Of a DNA stretch of 64,000 nucleotides, positions 1-8,825 are shown piece by piece (positions within the stretch are counted from its first letter, which is position 1; each line of letters opens with the position of its first letter). The notes beneath the pieces were generated by a model, which saw nothing but the letters and a program-made list of their open reading frames with translations, was not told where the DNA came from and did not search any database. The stretch comes from Streptomyces viridochromogenes DSM 40736. GTDB lineage: Bacteria > Actinomycetota > Actinomycetes > Streptomycetales > Streptomycetaceae. The stretch covers positions 6,081,858 to 6,145,857 of the forward strand of contig NZ_GG657757.1 of NCBI RefSeq assembly GCF_000158955.1. Direction: 5' to 3'. The translations under genes and the position numbers were made by a program.

Positions 1-2
1 CC

Positions 3-1229
3 GCGGTGCTCATGGGTATGGGCTTCACCCCCACGCTCGCCCTCGCCGACGACCACCCGTCGACCTCGAACAGCCTCAAGGCGGACGAGTACAAGGACTG
101 CGTCGCGGCGCTGGACGACGACAAGGACGGCGCCTCTCCCTCGCCCTCGGCGAGTGACGGAGACGCCGACGGCAAGAAGGACCAGGACGCTGCTGAGCCG
201 GCTCCGTCGGCGTCGGCCGGCGGCTCGGGCGAGGACGCGGACAAGGCCCCGTCGGGTTCGACGGGTTCGTCTGGTTCGTCGGATTCAGGTTCCGACGACT
301 CGGGCGACAAGACCGAGCCCACGCCGACCCCTTCGGCCTCGTCTGGCACGTCGGGCGAGGACGACGCGGCCACGCCGAGTCCGTCGGCGTCCGAGAGTGG
401 TGGCGGGCTGCTGGACGGCATCGGCGACGCGATCGGCGGCATCCTCACGGGCGGCAAGTCCACCGAGAGCCCGAGCCCCACGCCGTCCGCGTCCTCGTCG
501 CCTTCCGGGGACACGAGCGAGTCCGGGGACACGAGCGAGTCCGGGGACGCGAGCAAGTCCGACGCGTCCGGCACCGTCAAGGAGACCACCGACAAGGTCA
601 CCGACACGGCCGAGGACGCGGTGAAGGACACGACCGACAAGGCGTCGAAGGCGGCTGAGGACACCACCGAGGCGGCGAAGAAGGCGGCCGAAGAGGCGGC
701 GGACAAGGCCACAGCCTCCCCCAGCCCGTCCGAGAGCCCCTCCGTAGACCCCGAGGACTGCCCGGCCGCCACGGACGCCGAGGGCGGGATCGACAACAAG
801 ATCCTCGTGCCCGACGAGCCCTGGCGCCTGGAGGCCAGCTCGCTGACGCTGAAGGGTGCCGACTACCAGGGCATCGTCGAGGTGAAGACCGCGAGCGGCG
901 CCACAAAGAAGGTCCTGAAGTACGTCATCAACGACGGGACCGACATCGGGGACCTGCACCAGCTCGTCAAGGACAAGGCGTCCGGCAAGACCCACCACGT
1001 CCAGGCGGCCAAGGGCTCGAAGTCCACGATCACCGACGGCAAGACGGTGATGTACACGGAGAGCATCTCCGGAAACCTGCTCGGCCTGATCCCGGTCACG
1101 TTCGACCCGGAGCACCCGCCGCCCCTGAACATCCCGCTCATCTACTTCACCAACGTGAAGGTCACCCAGGCAGGCCAGTTCGGAGGCACGCTGACCGTGC
1201 CCGGGCTGCATCAGTACGTCACGGACTGA
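3..1229 (+). CDS. Secreted acidic Ser/Pro-rich protein, 5'-truncated by the window
   Basis: The frame is open to the left edge. The first visible residues look like the end of a signal peptide (VLMGMGFTPTLALA followed by DD), so the true start lies outside the window. After the predicted cleavage comes a low-complexity segment of about 240 residues rich in Ser, Pro, Asp and Gly, including an 18-bp tandem repeat (GDTSES units at about 511-565). A Lys/Glu/Ala/Thr helical stretch (about 570-715) resembles LEA-type amphipathic helices. The last 145 residues look globular, contain little low complexity and end in GLHQYVTD. I do not recognise the C-terminal domain. The linker suggests a protein that spans or decorates the cell wall. 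No sortase motif or transmembrane anchor is visible at the C-terminus. Confidence 0.8.
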   Translation, partial: AVLMGMGFTPTLALADDHPSTSNSLKADEYKDCVAALDDDKDGASPSPSASDGDADGKKDQDAAEPAPSASAGGSGEDADKAPSGSTGSSGSSDSGSDDSGDKTEPTPTPSASSGTSGEDDAATPSPSASESGGGLLDGIGDAIGGILTGGKSTESPSPTPSASSSPSGDTSESGDTSESGDASKSDASGTVKETTDKVTDTAEDAVKDTTDKASKAAEDTTEAAKKAAEEAADKATASPSPSESPSVDPEDCPAATDAEGGIDNKILVPDEPWRLEASSLTLKGADYQGIVEVKTASGATKKVLKYVINDGTDIGDLHQLVKDKASGKTHHVQAAKGSKSTITDGKTVMYTESISGNLLGLIPVTFDPEHPPPLNIPLIYFTNVKVTQAGQFGGTLTVPGLHQYVTD

Positions 1230-1245
1230 CGTCCCCCGTCGGACT

Positions 1246-1280
1246 CGAGGGCGCCCCCTGGCCACCAGAGGGCGCCCTCG
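1246..1280 (+). terminator. Terminator after the secreted protein
   Basis: Perfect 11-bp inverted repeat CGAGGGCGCCC / GGGCGCCCTCG with a 13-nt loop, 16 bp after the stop codon. There is no U-tract, as is usual for Streptomyces terminators. Confidence 0.75.
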
Positions 1281-1313
1281 CCGCTGTCCCGAGAGATAGG
1301 GGATGATCGAGGC

Positions 1314-1817
1314 ATGACCATCGTGGACGTGCTGACGGAATTCGCCGAGTCCGGTGGAATCGGCGTTCTCAAACCCGGCGCGTCCCTCGCTGAGGTGTCC
1401 GAGCGGCTGGGGCCGCCTCAAGATGGGGAGTACTTCCCGGGAAGGCGGCGGAAGAGGGGCGAGCCGCGCAACGTGCGCTACGGCGATGTCCGTCTCGAGG
1501 TCTGCTGCGACAAGCTCCTGGCCGTGGCACTGAGCACCGGGAGCGGGTCCGTCGACCTGCCGAGCGGCGTATCGGGCGAGACGGAGGAACTGCCCTCGGC
1601 CGTGACCGCCGCGCAGCTGCGCGAGGCGTTCGCCACGGCCGGGATACGTGCCGAGGAGGGGCTCTGGCCCGAACCGGCCGACCAGCTCACCCTCGTGGTG
1701 CCCCGTTCCCCGGCGGACGTGCACTTCACCTTCCGCCGGACCGACGCGGACGTGTCCGGGGACAGCGGTACGGTCCTGCACAGCGCGATCGCCCGAGGGC
1801 ACCACGTCTGCGGCTGA
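1314..1817 (+). CDS. Small cytosolic protein of unknown function, possible immunity partner of the convergent toxin-like protein
   Basis: A 167-residue protein with no signal peptide or membrane segment. It starts at ATG 1314 in TIVDVLTEFAESGG. The N-terminal part has the pattern KPGASLAEVSERLGPP followed by YGDVRLEV. This layout occurs in small actinobacterial proteins found near polymorphic toxins, but I cannot assign a family. It converges on the 1303-residue secreted protein (stop to stop 65 bp). The size, soluble character and position beside the toxin-like C-terminus make an immunity role conceivable. Classical immunity genes are usually downstream in the same direction, however, so this is weak inference. 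The reading frame itself is well supported by start context and codon bias. Confidence 0.7.
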   Translation: MTIVDVLTEFAESGGIGVLKPGASLAEVSERLGPPQDGEYFPGRRRKRGEPRNVRYGDVRLEVCCDKLLAVALSTGSGSVDLPSGVSGETEELPSAVTAAQLREAFATAGIRAEEGLWPEPADQLTLVVPRSPADVHFTFRRTDADVSGDSGTVLHSAIARGHHVCG

Positions 1818-1829
1818 CGCAAGAGCGGA

Positions 1830-1865
1830 GGGCCGGCCCGCATCACGAACCGGCCCCCTTTTTTT
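1830..1865. terminator. Bidirectional terminator with T-tract
   Basis: GGGCCGG / CCGGCCC stem at 1830-1836 and 1850-1856, followed by CC and seven T. This is a classical intrinsic terminator for the plus-strand gene and lies between two convergent genes. T-tracts are rare in this genome context. Confidence 0.8.
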
Positions 1866-1882
1866 CAACTCTGTGTCGGTGC

Positions 1883-4800
1883 CTACCCGACACCCTTCTG
1901 GCGGCTGATCTCCTTCAACGCGTCAATGAGGAACTTCAGTTTCGGCGCGAAGTTGGTCTTGCAGCCCCACCTCAGCGGCCGGGGCTTCTGACCAGTCTCC
2001 AACTTCTCGTTGTACCGCTGGTTCGCGGCGTCCTGGTTGAAGATGCGCATGGCATCCGTCGACTTCGCGATCAGGTCCTCACGCAGCCGGTCGTCGTCGA
2101 TGAGCGTCTGGACGACCGCGCGGATCTCGTCATTGGTGGCCGCTCCCGCCTTGACGTCGATCGCGTAGCCCATGATGCCGCCCTTGACGTTGGTGGTCTG
2201 CAGCCCCACCTCGCGGCCGTTCTTCAGGTTGACGTGCGCACCCCGCTTGGTGCACCAGTCACCGTCGATCGGCGAGATGTGGTCGATCCCGCAGAACCGC
2301 TTCTTGCCCCCTGCCGCCTTGGCGGCGGCGAGCCCCTTGGCCTTGGAAGCCCCGGCCGCGCCGCTGAAGAGGTCCGCGGCGTCCAGAACGCACTCGCCGA
2401 GCTGGCCCTTGCGGAACTTCTCGATGATGTCCTTCAGCCTGGTGAGGGTTTTCCTGCCCCACGCGGCCTTCTCGAAGAACTCGGCGATACCGCTGGCGAC
2501 CCGGACGATCGCTTTGCCGACGGCAGGAAGTTTGCCCACGACCAGTGCGAGGGACGCCACGTCGACGAAGGACCACAGGCAGCTTTCGATGTCGTCCTCA
2601 CCGAAGCAGCGCTTGACGTTGTTGACGCCGAGCACCTCCAGCAGGATCTCGCCGCCGTTGGCCTTCACCCAGTCGATCACGCTCAGCGAGACGGCTGCCT
2701 GAGCGGCACGGTAGTCGTCGACACACTGCTGGCCGCACTGGGCCCGCAGGACGGCCTCGTCGTCGGCGCTCAGGGCCGGGCCCGCACTTCCTCCGGGCAC
2801 ACCGGTCTCACCCGCCTCCATGGCTTCACGGCGCTGCTGTTCGAGCCGCTTGCGCTCCTCCTGCTCCGCGCGGTCGGCGGCCTGGTCGGCGTCCTTCGCG
2901 GCACCGTCGGCATTCTTGGCCGCCGTCTCGGCCGCGGTGGCGTCCTGCTCCGCCTTGGTGGCGGTGTTGCGGGAGCTCGCCGCGTCCTTCTCCGCCGCGG
3001 TGGCGGCGGAACGGGCACTGGCGGCGTCCTTCTCCGCCTCGTCGGCCTCCCGGTCCGCCGCGGCCGCCTCTGACTCCGCCTCGTTCGCGGCCATGCCGGC
3101 GTAGACGGCGTCAGTACCGGCTTGCTGGTCGTACTTCTGGGCGTTCGCGTCGGCCTTCTTCGCCGCTTCCGCGGCTGTGGCGGCTTCGGCGGCGGAAGCG
3201 CGTGCGGCGGCTACCGAGGCCGCGGCCTTGGCCGCGTCGTCGGCTGCCGCGGCGGCGGCCTCGGCTGCGAGCTTGGCGTCGCCCTTCGCCTTCTCGGCCA
3301 GGGCCTTGGCCGCCTTGGCCGCCTTGGCGGCCTCATCGGCCTTGGCCTTGGCGGCGGCGGCCTGGCGTTCCGCGATCGGCTTGGACGTCTGCCCCACGAG
3401 GACTGCGAACGCGGCCGAGACGTCGGTCTCCTTGTACGGAGTGCCCATGGCGATGGCCTGGTTGGCGGGCTTGATCACCTCGGCGGCGGAGTCCCGGGCG
3501 GCGGTGGCCGCCTCGCCCGCGGCGAAGGCGTAACCGGCCGTGGTCGCGGCCCACGCGGCCGTCTTGGCGGCCTCGGCCTTCGCTGCCGTGGCCTCCTTAC
3601 GTGCCGTGACCGCCGCTGCGGCGGCCTTCTTGCCCTCGGCCTCGGCGTCGGCGGCGTTCTTCTTGGCCGCTGCCGCGGCGTCGATCGCCTCGGCCGCGGC
3701 GGCGTGTGCCGTGGCGGCCGCGGCGCGCGTGGTTTCGTACGCGGACCACGCGTTGTCGGCCGCGGCGCGGGAGCGGGACGCTGCGGCGTCAGCGCGCGTG
3801 GCGGCGGCCCGAGCCTTCACGGCGGCCTCGCTCGCGTCATTGGCCGCGGCCCGTGCGTCGCGCGCCTCGTCCGTCGCCTCGGTGGCGGCAGAGCGGGCTT
3901 CCGTCGCGGCTTCACGAGCCTCACCCGCAGCGGCGGAACCCTTGGCCGCCTCGGCGGCGGCCTCCATGGCGGCCGCCCTGGACTTTGCGGCGTCCCGCTT
4001 CTTTTCGGCCGCGACGGCCAGGTCGCGGGCCAAGTACGCCTGGGCTTCGGCCTCCTCGGCCTCTTCGCGCTTGGCAGCGGCGGTGCCGCCCGCCGTTTCC
4101 GCGGCGGTGCGAGCCCGGGAGGCGGCATCCCGGTCCGACTGCGCCCGCTGCTCGGCGTCCTTCGCCTTGGACCGTTCGGCCGCCGCGTTGGCGCGCTCCC
4201 GCTTGGCGTTGTCGCGTTCCTTCTCGGCCTTGGCCCGCTCGGCAGCCGCCGTCGCGGCGCCCTGCTTCGCCGTCTTCTCGGCGGCCTCCGCCGTCGCCTG
4301 CGCGTTCTTCGCCTTCGTGGCGTTGGCAGCGGCTTCCTTTGCCAGCGCGTCCGCCGACACCCGGGCGGCCTTCGCCTGGGCGGCCGCCTCCTGCGCGGCG
4401 ATCCGCCGGAACTCGGTGTTGATGGCGTGCGCCTGCGTCTGCGAGAGCGCGAACAGGGCCTTGCTGTCCGCCACCGTCGCCTTGGCGGCGTTCACCGCGG
4501 TCTGGGTGGCCTTCGCGGCCGCCTGGGCAGCGGCGTACGAGGCCTTGGCGGCCTGCACCGACTGCTGGGCGTACAGCAGGCCACGGCCGCGCGGCGTCTT
4601 GGCGGCGTCGGCGATGGCGTACGCGTCGTTCTGCGCGGTGCCGGCCTGTTCCGAGGCCGTCTTGGCCACGGCCACGGCCTTGTTGGCCAGGGTCAGTTGC
4701 TCGGCGGCCTTCTTCTGCGCGTTGGCGAGGTCCGTCTTGGCCTGGGTGAAGACCGCTGCCTTGGGCCGGTGGATGTTGTCCTTGGGCTGGCCGGCCCAGT

Positions 4801-5794
4801 ACTTCTGCCAGAGCAGGATCTGCTCGGCCAGCCACGCCTGCCCGATGGACTCGATCATCGCCTCGGTGGTCTTGCGGGCCTCGGCCGAAGCGGACGCCTC
4901 GGCGGCCATGATGGTGCTCCGCGGCTTGGCCTGGGCGGCGTACTCCTGCTCCCACTCCTGATGGGCGCTCAGGACCACGGGGGTGAGGTTCCGTCGGGCG
5001 TCGACGGGGTTGAAACTGTCGCAGCCGCCCCAGGCGACCTTGAGGGACTCGACCTCCATGCGGTACTCGGCGGAGCCCTCGTCCAGCGGCTTGGTGACGA
5101 AGCCGCCGTGACGCAGGAAGGAGGCGACGTCGCTGGCGGTGGTCCAGTTGTAGGGGCCGCGGACGTCGGTGTCGCGGAACATCGAGTCCGTGGCGAAGTC
5201 GTTCCAGTCGTCCTGGCCCTTGATGTCGGCGGCGATCTTCCTCGCCTGGTCGACGGAGGCCTTGGTGGGCACACTCCGGCCGTCCTGGCCGAGCCGGCCG
5301 TACAGGTCCCGCTGCGGACCGAGTGTGAAGGCGACGACGTCCTTGTCGAACTCGGGAGCGTGGTACTCGGTGCCCGAGTCCCAGCCCGTCTGTGCGTAGA
5401 TCTTGTTGGCCGTCTCCCAGCGCTCCGTGCGCTTCCTGGACTGGTCCAAGTACTGGGTGACGCCGTCGTTGTCCTTGCCGCGGGCGTCGCCGAGTGTGCC
5501 GAGGCCCGTCTGGGCACCTTCGAGGGCCGCCGTGAGGTCGGCGTCGGTTCCGTTGAGGGCTTTGGCCGCGGCGGCCTTGAGTGTGGGGCCGCCTATGTGC
5601 AGCGCCGTACCGGCCACGCACCGGTTCATCCGGGCGTCCTGCCCGAGGCTGATCCGGAACTGACCGGCATCAGGGTCTTCGGCCGGCGGATCGTCGGCCC
5701 GGGCGGGGGTCGCGTACACCAGTCCTGTCAGTACGGCGGACGCCGCCACCAGTGCGGTGCCGGCTAACCCCCGTGAGCGCAAGGCTCTTCGCAT
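1883..5794 (-). CDS. Giant secreted Ala-rich coiled-coil protein with toxin-like C-terminus
   Basis: A 1303-residue protein. The signal peptide is MRRALRSRGLAGTALVAASA... ending ATPARA before DDPPAE. An N-terminal globular part (about 35-330) has several Cys and Trp. It is followed by about 650 residues of nearly pure Ala/Lys/Glu/Asp/Arg heptad-like sequence, predicted to be a very long helical rod. A short Pro/Gly break (GETGVPGGSAGP) comes next, then a hydrophobic pre-domain with paired Cys and SLALVVGKLPAVGKAIVRVA. The last 140 or so residues form a distinct Cys-containing domain (FCGIDHISPIDGDWC to RWGCKTNFAPKL). Signal peptide, long stalk, hydrophobic pre-toxin region and small variable C-terminal domain match the general architecture of polymorphic or contact-dependent toxins. 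I do not recognise the terminal domain, so toxicity is inferred only from layout. A structural or surface role remains possible. Confidence 0.85.
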   Translation of the reverse strand: MRRALRSRGLAGTALVAASAVLTGLVYATPARADDPPAEDPDAGQFRISLGQDARMNRCVAGTALHIGGPTLKAAAAKALNGTDADLTAALEGAQTGLGTLGDARGKDNDGVTQYLDQSRKRTERWETANKIYAQTGWDSGTEYHAPEFDKDVVAFTLGPQRDLYGRLGQDGRSVPTKASVDQARKIAADIKGQDDWNDFATDSMFRDTDVRGPYNWTTASDVASFLRHGGFVTKPLDEGSAEYRMEVESLKVAWGGCDSFNPVDARRNLTPVVLSAHQEWEQEYAAQAKPRSTIMAAEASASAEARKTTEAMIESIGQAWLAEQILLWQKYWAGQPKDNIHRPKAAVFTQAKTDLANAQKKAAEQLTLANKAVAVAKTASEQAGTAQNDAYAIADAAKTPRGRGLLYAQQSVQAAKASYAAAQAAAKATQTAVNAAKATVADSKALFALSQTQAHAINTEFRRIAAQEAAAQAKAARVSADALAKEAAANATKAKNAQATAEAAEKTAKQGAATAAAERAKAEKERDNAKRERANAAAERSKAKDAEQRAQSDRDAASRARTAAETAGGTAAAKREEAEEAEAQAYLARDLAVAAEKKRDAAKSRAAAMEAAAEAAKGSAAAGEAREAATEARSAATEATDEARDARAAANDASEAAVKARAAATRADAAASRSRAAADNAWSAYETTRAAAATAHAAAAEAIDAAAAAKKNAADAEAEGKKAAAAAVTARKEATAAKAEAAKTAAWAATTAGYAFAAGEAATAARDSAAEVIKPANQAIAMGTPYKETDVSAAFAVLVGQTSKPIAERQAAAAKAKADEAAKAAKAAKALAEKAKGDAKLAAEAAAAAADDAAKAAASVAAARASAAEAATAAEAAKKADANAQKYDQQAGTDAVYAGMAANEAESEAAAADREADEAEKDAASARSAATAAEKDAASSRNTATKAEQDATAAETAAKNADGAAKDADQAADRAEQEERKRLEQQRREAMEAGETGVPGGSAGPALSADDEAVLRAQCGQQCVDDYRAAQAAVSLSVIDWVKANGGEILLEVLGVNNVKRCFGEDDIESCLWSFVDVASLALVVGKLPAVGKAIVRVASGIAEFFEKAAWGRKTLTRLKDIIEKFRKGQLGECVLDAADLFSGAAGASKAKGLAAAKAAGGKKRFCGIDHISPIDGDWCTKRGAHVNLKNGREVGLQTTNVKGGIMGYAIDVKAGAATNDEIRAVVQTLIDDDRLREDLIAKSTDAMRIFNQDAANQRYNEKLETGQKPRPLRWGCKTNFAPKLKFLIDALKEISRQKGVG

Positions 5795-6035
5795 GTTGTC
5801 GCCTGTCTACTGGACGTATGTTCGATCCAAGAGGAAGGCGGGCGCGAGTGTGGGTGTGCGGCGGCAGCCGTGCGCGGACGGCCGACGGTGACTTCCGTCG
5901 GTACACGTCCGCGCTCTGGTCAGAGACTCCCGTGTGCTGGTCAGGCACACTTCCCCCGTGCCCTTTCCCCAAGGGCTTCACAAGAGTTACACAGGAAACA
6001 GATTTCCGGTAGGTGTACTTCGTCACCTACAAGCA
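5795..6035. other. Gene-free interval upstream of the giant secreted protein
   Basis: No plausible coding sequence. It should hold the promoter of the minus-strand giant protein, but I see no clear -35/-10 pair. Two inverted repeats are visible: GTGTGC / GCACAC at 5932-5950 (7-nt spacer) and GACGG / CCGTC at 5884-5899. Either could be an operator; nothing else is evident. Confidence 0.5.
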
Positions 6036-6067
6036 AGGGCGCCCCCTGCCGTCACAGGGGGCGCCCT
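6036..6067 (-). terminator. Terminator after pyk
   Basis: Perfect 13-bp stem AGGGCGCCCCCTG / CAGGGGGCGCCCT with a 6-nt loop, about 42 bp beyond the pyk stop codon. It closes the pta-ackA-pyk direction. Confidence 0.85.
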
Positions 6068-6109
6068 CGGCGCCGTACGCGGGCCTTCAGGCCCTTCCGG
6101 ATCGGTGGA

Positions 6110-7537
6110 TCAGTTGGCGGCGCCGCCCAGGTGGTGGACGCGCACCATGTTGGTGGTGCCGGGGACGCCGGGGGGCGAACCGGCGGTGATGACCACGATG
6201 TCGCCATCGTTGAAGCGGTTCAGCTTGACCAGCTCCTGCTCGACCAGGTCGACCATCTCGTCGGTGCTGTTCACGAACGGGACCACGTACGGCTCGACGC
6301 CCCAGCTGAGCGCCATCTGGTTGCGGGTGCCCTCGTCGGTGGTGAAGGCGATGATCGGCTGCTGCGCGCGGTAGCGGGACAGCCGGCGGGCGGTGTCGCC
6401 GGACTGCGTGAAGGCCACCAGGCCCCGGCCGCCGAGGAAGTCGGCGATCTCGCACGCGGCCCGGGCCACCGAACCGCCCTGCGTGCGCGGCTTCTTGCCC
6501 GGGACGAGCGGCTGCAGGCCCTTGGACAGCAGCTCCTGCTCGGCCGCGGTGACGATCTTCGACATGGTCTTGACCGTCTCGATCGGGTACGCGCCGACGG
6601 AGGACTCCGCCGACAGCATGACCGCGTCGGCGCCGTCCAGGATCGCGTTGGCCACGTCGGAGGCCTCGGCGCGGGTCGGACGGGAGTTGGTGATCATCGA
6701 CTCCATCATCTGGGTCGCCACGATCACCGGCTTGGCGTTGCGCCGGCACAGCTCGATCAGGCGCTTCTGCACCATGGGGACCTTCTCGAGCGGGTACTCG
6801 ACGGCGAGGTCACCGCGGGCGACCATCACACCGTCGAACGCCATCACGACGTCCTCCATGTTCTGCACCGCCTGCGGCTTCTCCACCTTGGCGACGACCG
6901 GGACGCGACGGCCCTCCTCGTCCATCACGCGGTGCACGTCCTGGACGTCCTTGGCGTCACGCACGAAGGACAGCGCGACGAGGTCGCAGCCCATGCGCAG
7001 CGCGAAGCGGAGGTCCTCGACGTCCTTGTCGGACAGCGCGGGCACGTTGACGGCCGCGCCGGGCAGGTTGATGCCCTTGTGGTCGGAGATGACGCCGCCC
7101 TCGATGACGATCGTCTTCACCCGGGGGCCCTCGACGCCGGTGACCTTCAGTTCGACGTTACCGTCGTTGATGAGGATCTGGTCGCCCTTGGCCACGTCAC
7201 CGGGCAGGCCCTTGTAGGTCGTCCCGCAGATCGTCTTGTCGCCCGGGACGTCCTCGGTGGTGATGGTGAACTCGTCACCGCGGACCAGCTCCACCGGGCC
7301 TTCGGCGAAGGTCTCCAGGCGGATCTTCGGGCCCTGGAGGTCGGCGAGGACCCCGATGGCCCGGCCGGTCTCCTTGGCGGCGGCACGGACCCGGTCGTAC
7401 CGGCCCTGGTGTTCGGCGTGCGAGCCGTGGCTGAAGTTGAAGCGGGCCACGTTCATGCCGGCCTCGATCAACGCGACAAGCTGCTCGTGGGAGTCGACCG
7501 CGGGGCCGAGAGTACAGACGATTTTCGAACGGCGCAT
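6110..7537 (-). CDS. pyk: Pyruvate kinase
   Basis: Converts phosphoenolpyruvate and ADP to pyruvate and ATP, the last step of glycolysis, in the cytosol. The 475-residue protein has the family's usual length and starts MRRSKIVCTLGP. Visible hallmarks are the N-terminal NFSHG nucleotide/substrate segment, the LADLQGPKIR loop, KVEKPQAVQNMEDV with the catalytic lysine region, the MVARGDLAVE metal site and VIVATQMMESM. The C-terminal regulatory domain ends in ITAGSPPGVPGTTNMVRVH. It is the last gene of a minus-strand run after pta and ackA, 73 bp from ackA, and may share transcripts with them. Streptomyces usually carry two pyruvate kinases; this context matches the copy next to the acetate genes (pyk2 in S. 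coelicolor, from memory). Confidence 0.97.
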   Translation of the reverse strand: MRRSKIVCTLGPAVDSHEQLVALIEAGMNVARFNFSHGSHAEHQGRYDRVRAAAKETGRAIGVLADLQGPKIRLETFAEGPVELVRGDEFTITTEDVPGDKTICGTTYKGLPGDVAKGDQILINDGNVELKVTGVEGPRVKTIVIEGGVISDHKGINLPGAAVNVPALSDKDVEDLRFALRMGCDLVALSFVRDAKDVQDVHRVMDEEGRRVPVVAKVEKPQAVQNMEDVVMAFDGVMVARGDLAVEYPLEKVPMVQKRLIELCRRNAKPVIVATQMMESMITNSRPTRAEASDVANAILDGADAVMLSAESSVGAYPIETVKTMSKIVTAAEQELLSKGLQPLVPGKKPRTQGGSVARAACEIADFLGGRGLVAFTQSGDTARRLSRYRAQQPIIAFTTDEGTRNQMALSWGVEPYVVPFVNSTDEMVDLVEQELVKLNRFNDGDIVVITAGSPPGVPGTTNMVRVHHLGGAAN

Positions 7538-7610
7538 GGGGCGATCCTATCGGTTTGTTTCGCAACGGAATATTCCGTCTGGCGGAAAATACAAAAGGGC
7601 GGGATGCCGC

Positions 7611-8825
7611 TCAGGTGTGATTCCCTGAACCAATTACCAGCGCGTAGGTCTGTGTCGCGATCTCCAATTCCTCGTCAGTAGGGACCACCGCCACCGCGAC
7701 CCGGGCGCCCTCGGGCGAGATCAGCCGCGCCTCGTCGCCGCGTACGGCGTTGCGCTCGCCGTCCACCGCCAGGCCCAGCTCCTCCAGGCCCGCCAGGGCG
7801 GCCGCCCGCACGGGAGCCGCGTTCTCGCCCACACCGGCGGTGAAGGCGACCGCGTCCACCCGTCCGAGTACGGCGTAATAGGCACCGATGTACTTCTTCA
7901 GGCGGTGAATGTAGATGTCGAACGCCAGCTCCGCCTGCTCGTCGCCCTCGTCGACGCGACGGCGGATCTCCCGCATGTCGTTGTCGCCGCACAGACCGAT
8001 CAGACCGCTCTTCTTGTTGAGAAGAGTGTCGATCTCGTCGGCGGACATTCCACCAACACGCATCAAATGGAAGATGACGGCCGGGTCCATGTCTCCGGAG
8101 CGCGTACCCATCACGAGCCCCTCCAAAGGCGTCAGCCCCATGGAAGTGTCCACGCAGCGACCGCCCCGCACGGCCGAGGCGGACGCCCCGTTGCCCAGGT
8201 GCAGCACGATCACGTTCGTCTCGGCCGGGTCCTTGCCCAGCAGCTCGGCGGTGGCCCGGGACACGTAGGCGTGCGAGGTGCCGTGGAAGCCGTAGCGCCG
8301 GATGCGGTGCTCGTCGGCGGTCTTCACGTCGATCGCGTAGCGGGCGGCCGACTCCGGCATCGTGGTGTGGAACGCGGTGTCGAAGACCGCGACCTGCGGC
8401 AGGTCGGGCCGCAGCGCCTGTGCCGTACGGATCCCGGTGAGGTTGGCCGGGTTGTGCAGCGGGGCCACCGGGATGAGCCGCTCGATCTCGGCGAGCACGG
8501 CGTCGTCGACGACGGTCGGCTCGGTGAAGAACTTCCCGCCGTGCACCACCCGGTGCCCGATCGCGGCCAGCTCGGGCGAGTCCAGGCCGAGGCCGTCCTT
8601 CGCGAGCTCCTCGGCCACGGCCTTCAGAGCGGCGTCGTGGTCGGCGACCGCCCCGCCGCGCTCCCGGCTCTCGCCGCCCGCCGGGGTGTGCTTGAGGCGG
8701 GAGGTCTGCTCGCCGATGCGCTCGACCAGGCCCACCGCCAGCCGGTCGTTGTCGCGCATGTCGAGCAGCTGGTACTTCAATGACGAGGAACCGGAGTTGA
8801 GGACGAGGACGCGGGTGGAGCTCAC
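7611..8825 (-). CDS. ackA: Acetate kinase
   Basis: Interconverts acetyl phosphate plus ADP and acetate plus ATP, working with Pta in overflow metabolism. The 404-residue protein starts at a GTG that overlaps the pta stop codon (GTGA), so translation is coupled; the longer open frame upstream is a shadow of pta. Motifs visible are VLVLNSGSSSLKYQ at the N-terminus, GHRVVHGG, FDTAFH, YGFHGTSH, VLHLGNGAS, GTRSGDMDP and FTAGVGEN near the C-terminus. Together they cover the phosphate, acetate and nucleotide sites of the ASKHA fold. Length matches the family. Confidence 0.97.
   Translation of the reverse strand: MSSTRVLVLNSGSSSLKYQLLDMRDNDRLAVGLVERIGEQTSRLKHTPAGGESRERGGAVADHDAALKAVAEELAKDGLGLDSPELAAIGHRVVHGGKFFTEPTVVDDAVLAEIERLIPVAPLHNPANLTGIRTAQALRPDLPQVAVFDTAFHTTMPESAARYAIDVKTADEHRIRRYGFHGTSHAYVSRATAELLGKDPAETNVIVLHLGNGASASAVRGGRCVDTSMGLTPLEGLVMGTRSGDMDPAVIFHLMRVGGMSADEIDTLLNKKSGLIGLCGDNDMREIRRRVDEGDEQAELAFDIYIHRLKKYIGAYYAVLGRVDAVAFTAGVGENAAPVRAAALAGLEELGLAVDGERNAVRGDEARLISPEGARVAVAVVPTDEELEIATQTYALVIGSGNHT

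Noticed and set aside
285-1868. Open frame of 527 codons opposite the secreted protein and the small unknown gene
   Set aside because: Shadow frame caused by high GC. Its composition is Arg/Gly-rich with no domain, and it runs across two real genes and a terminator.
3122-5767. 881-codon plus-strand frame opposite the coiled-coil protein
   Set aside because: Gly/Arg/Leu-rich translation is the antisense of Ala-rich codons. The minus frame has a signal peptide, organised domains and expected codon bias.
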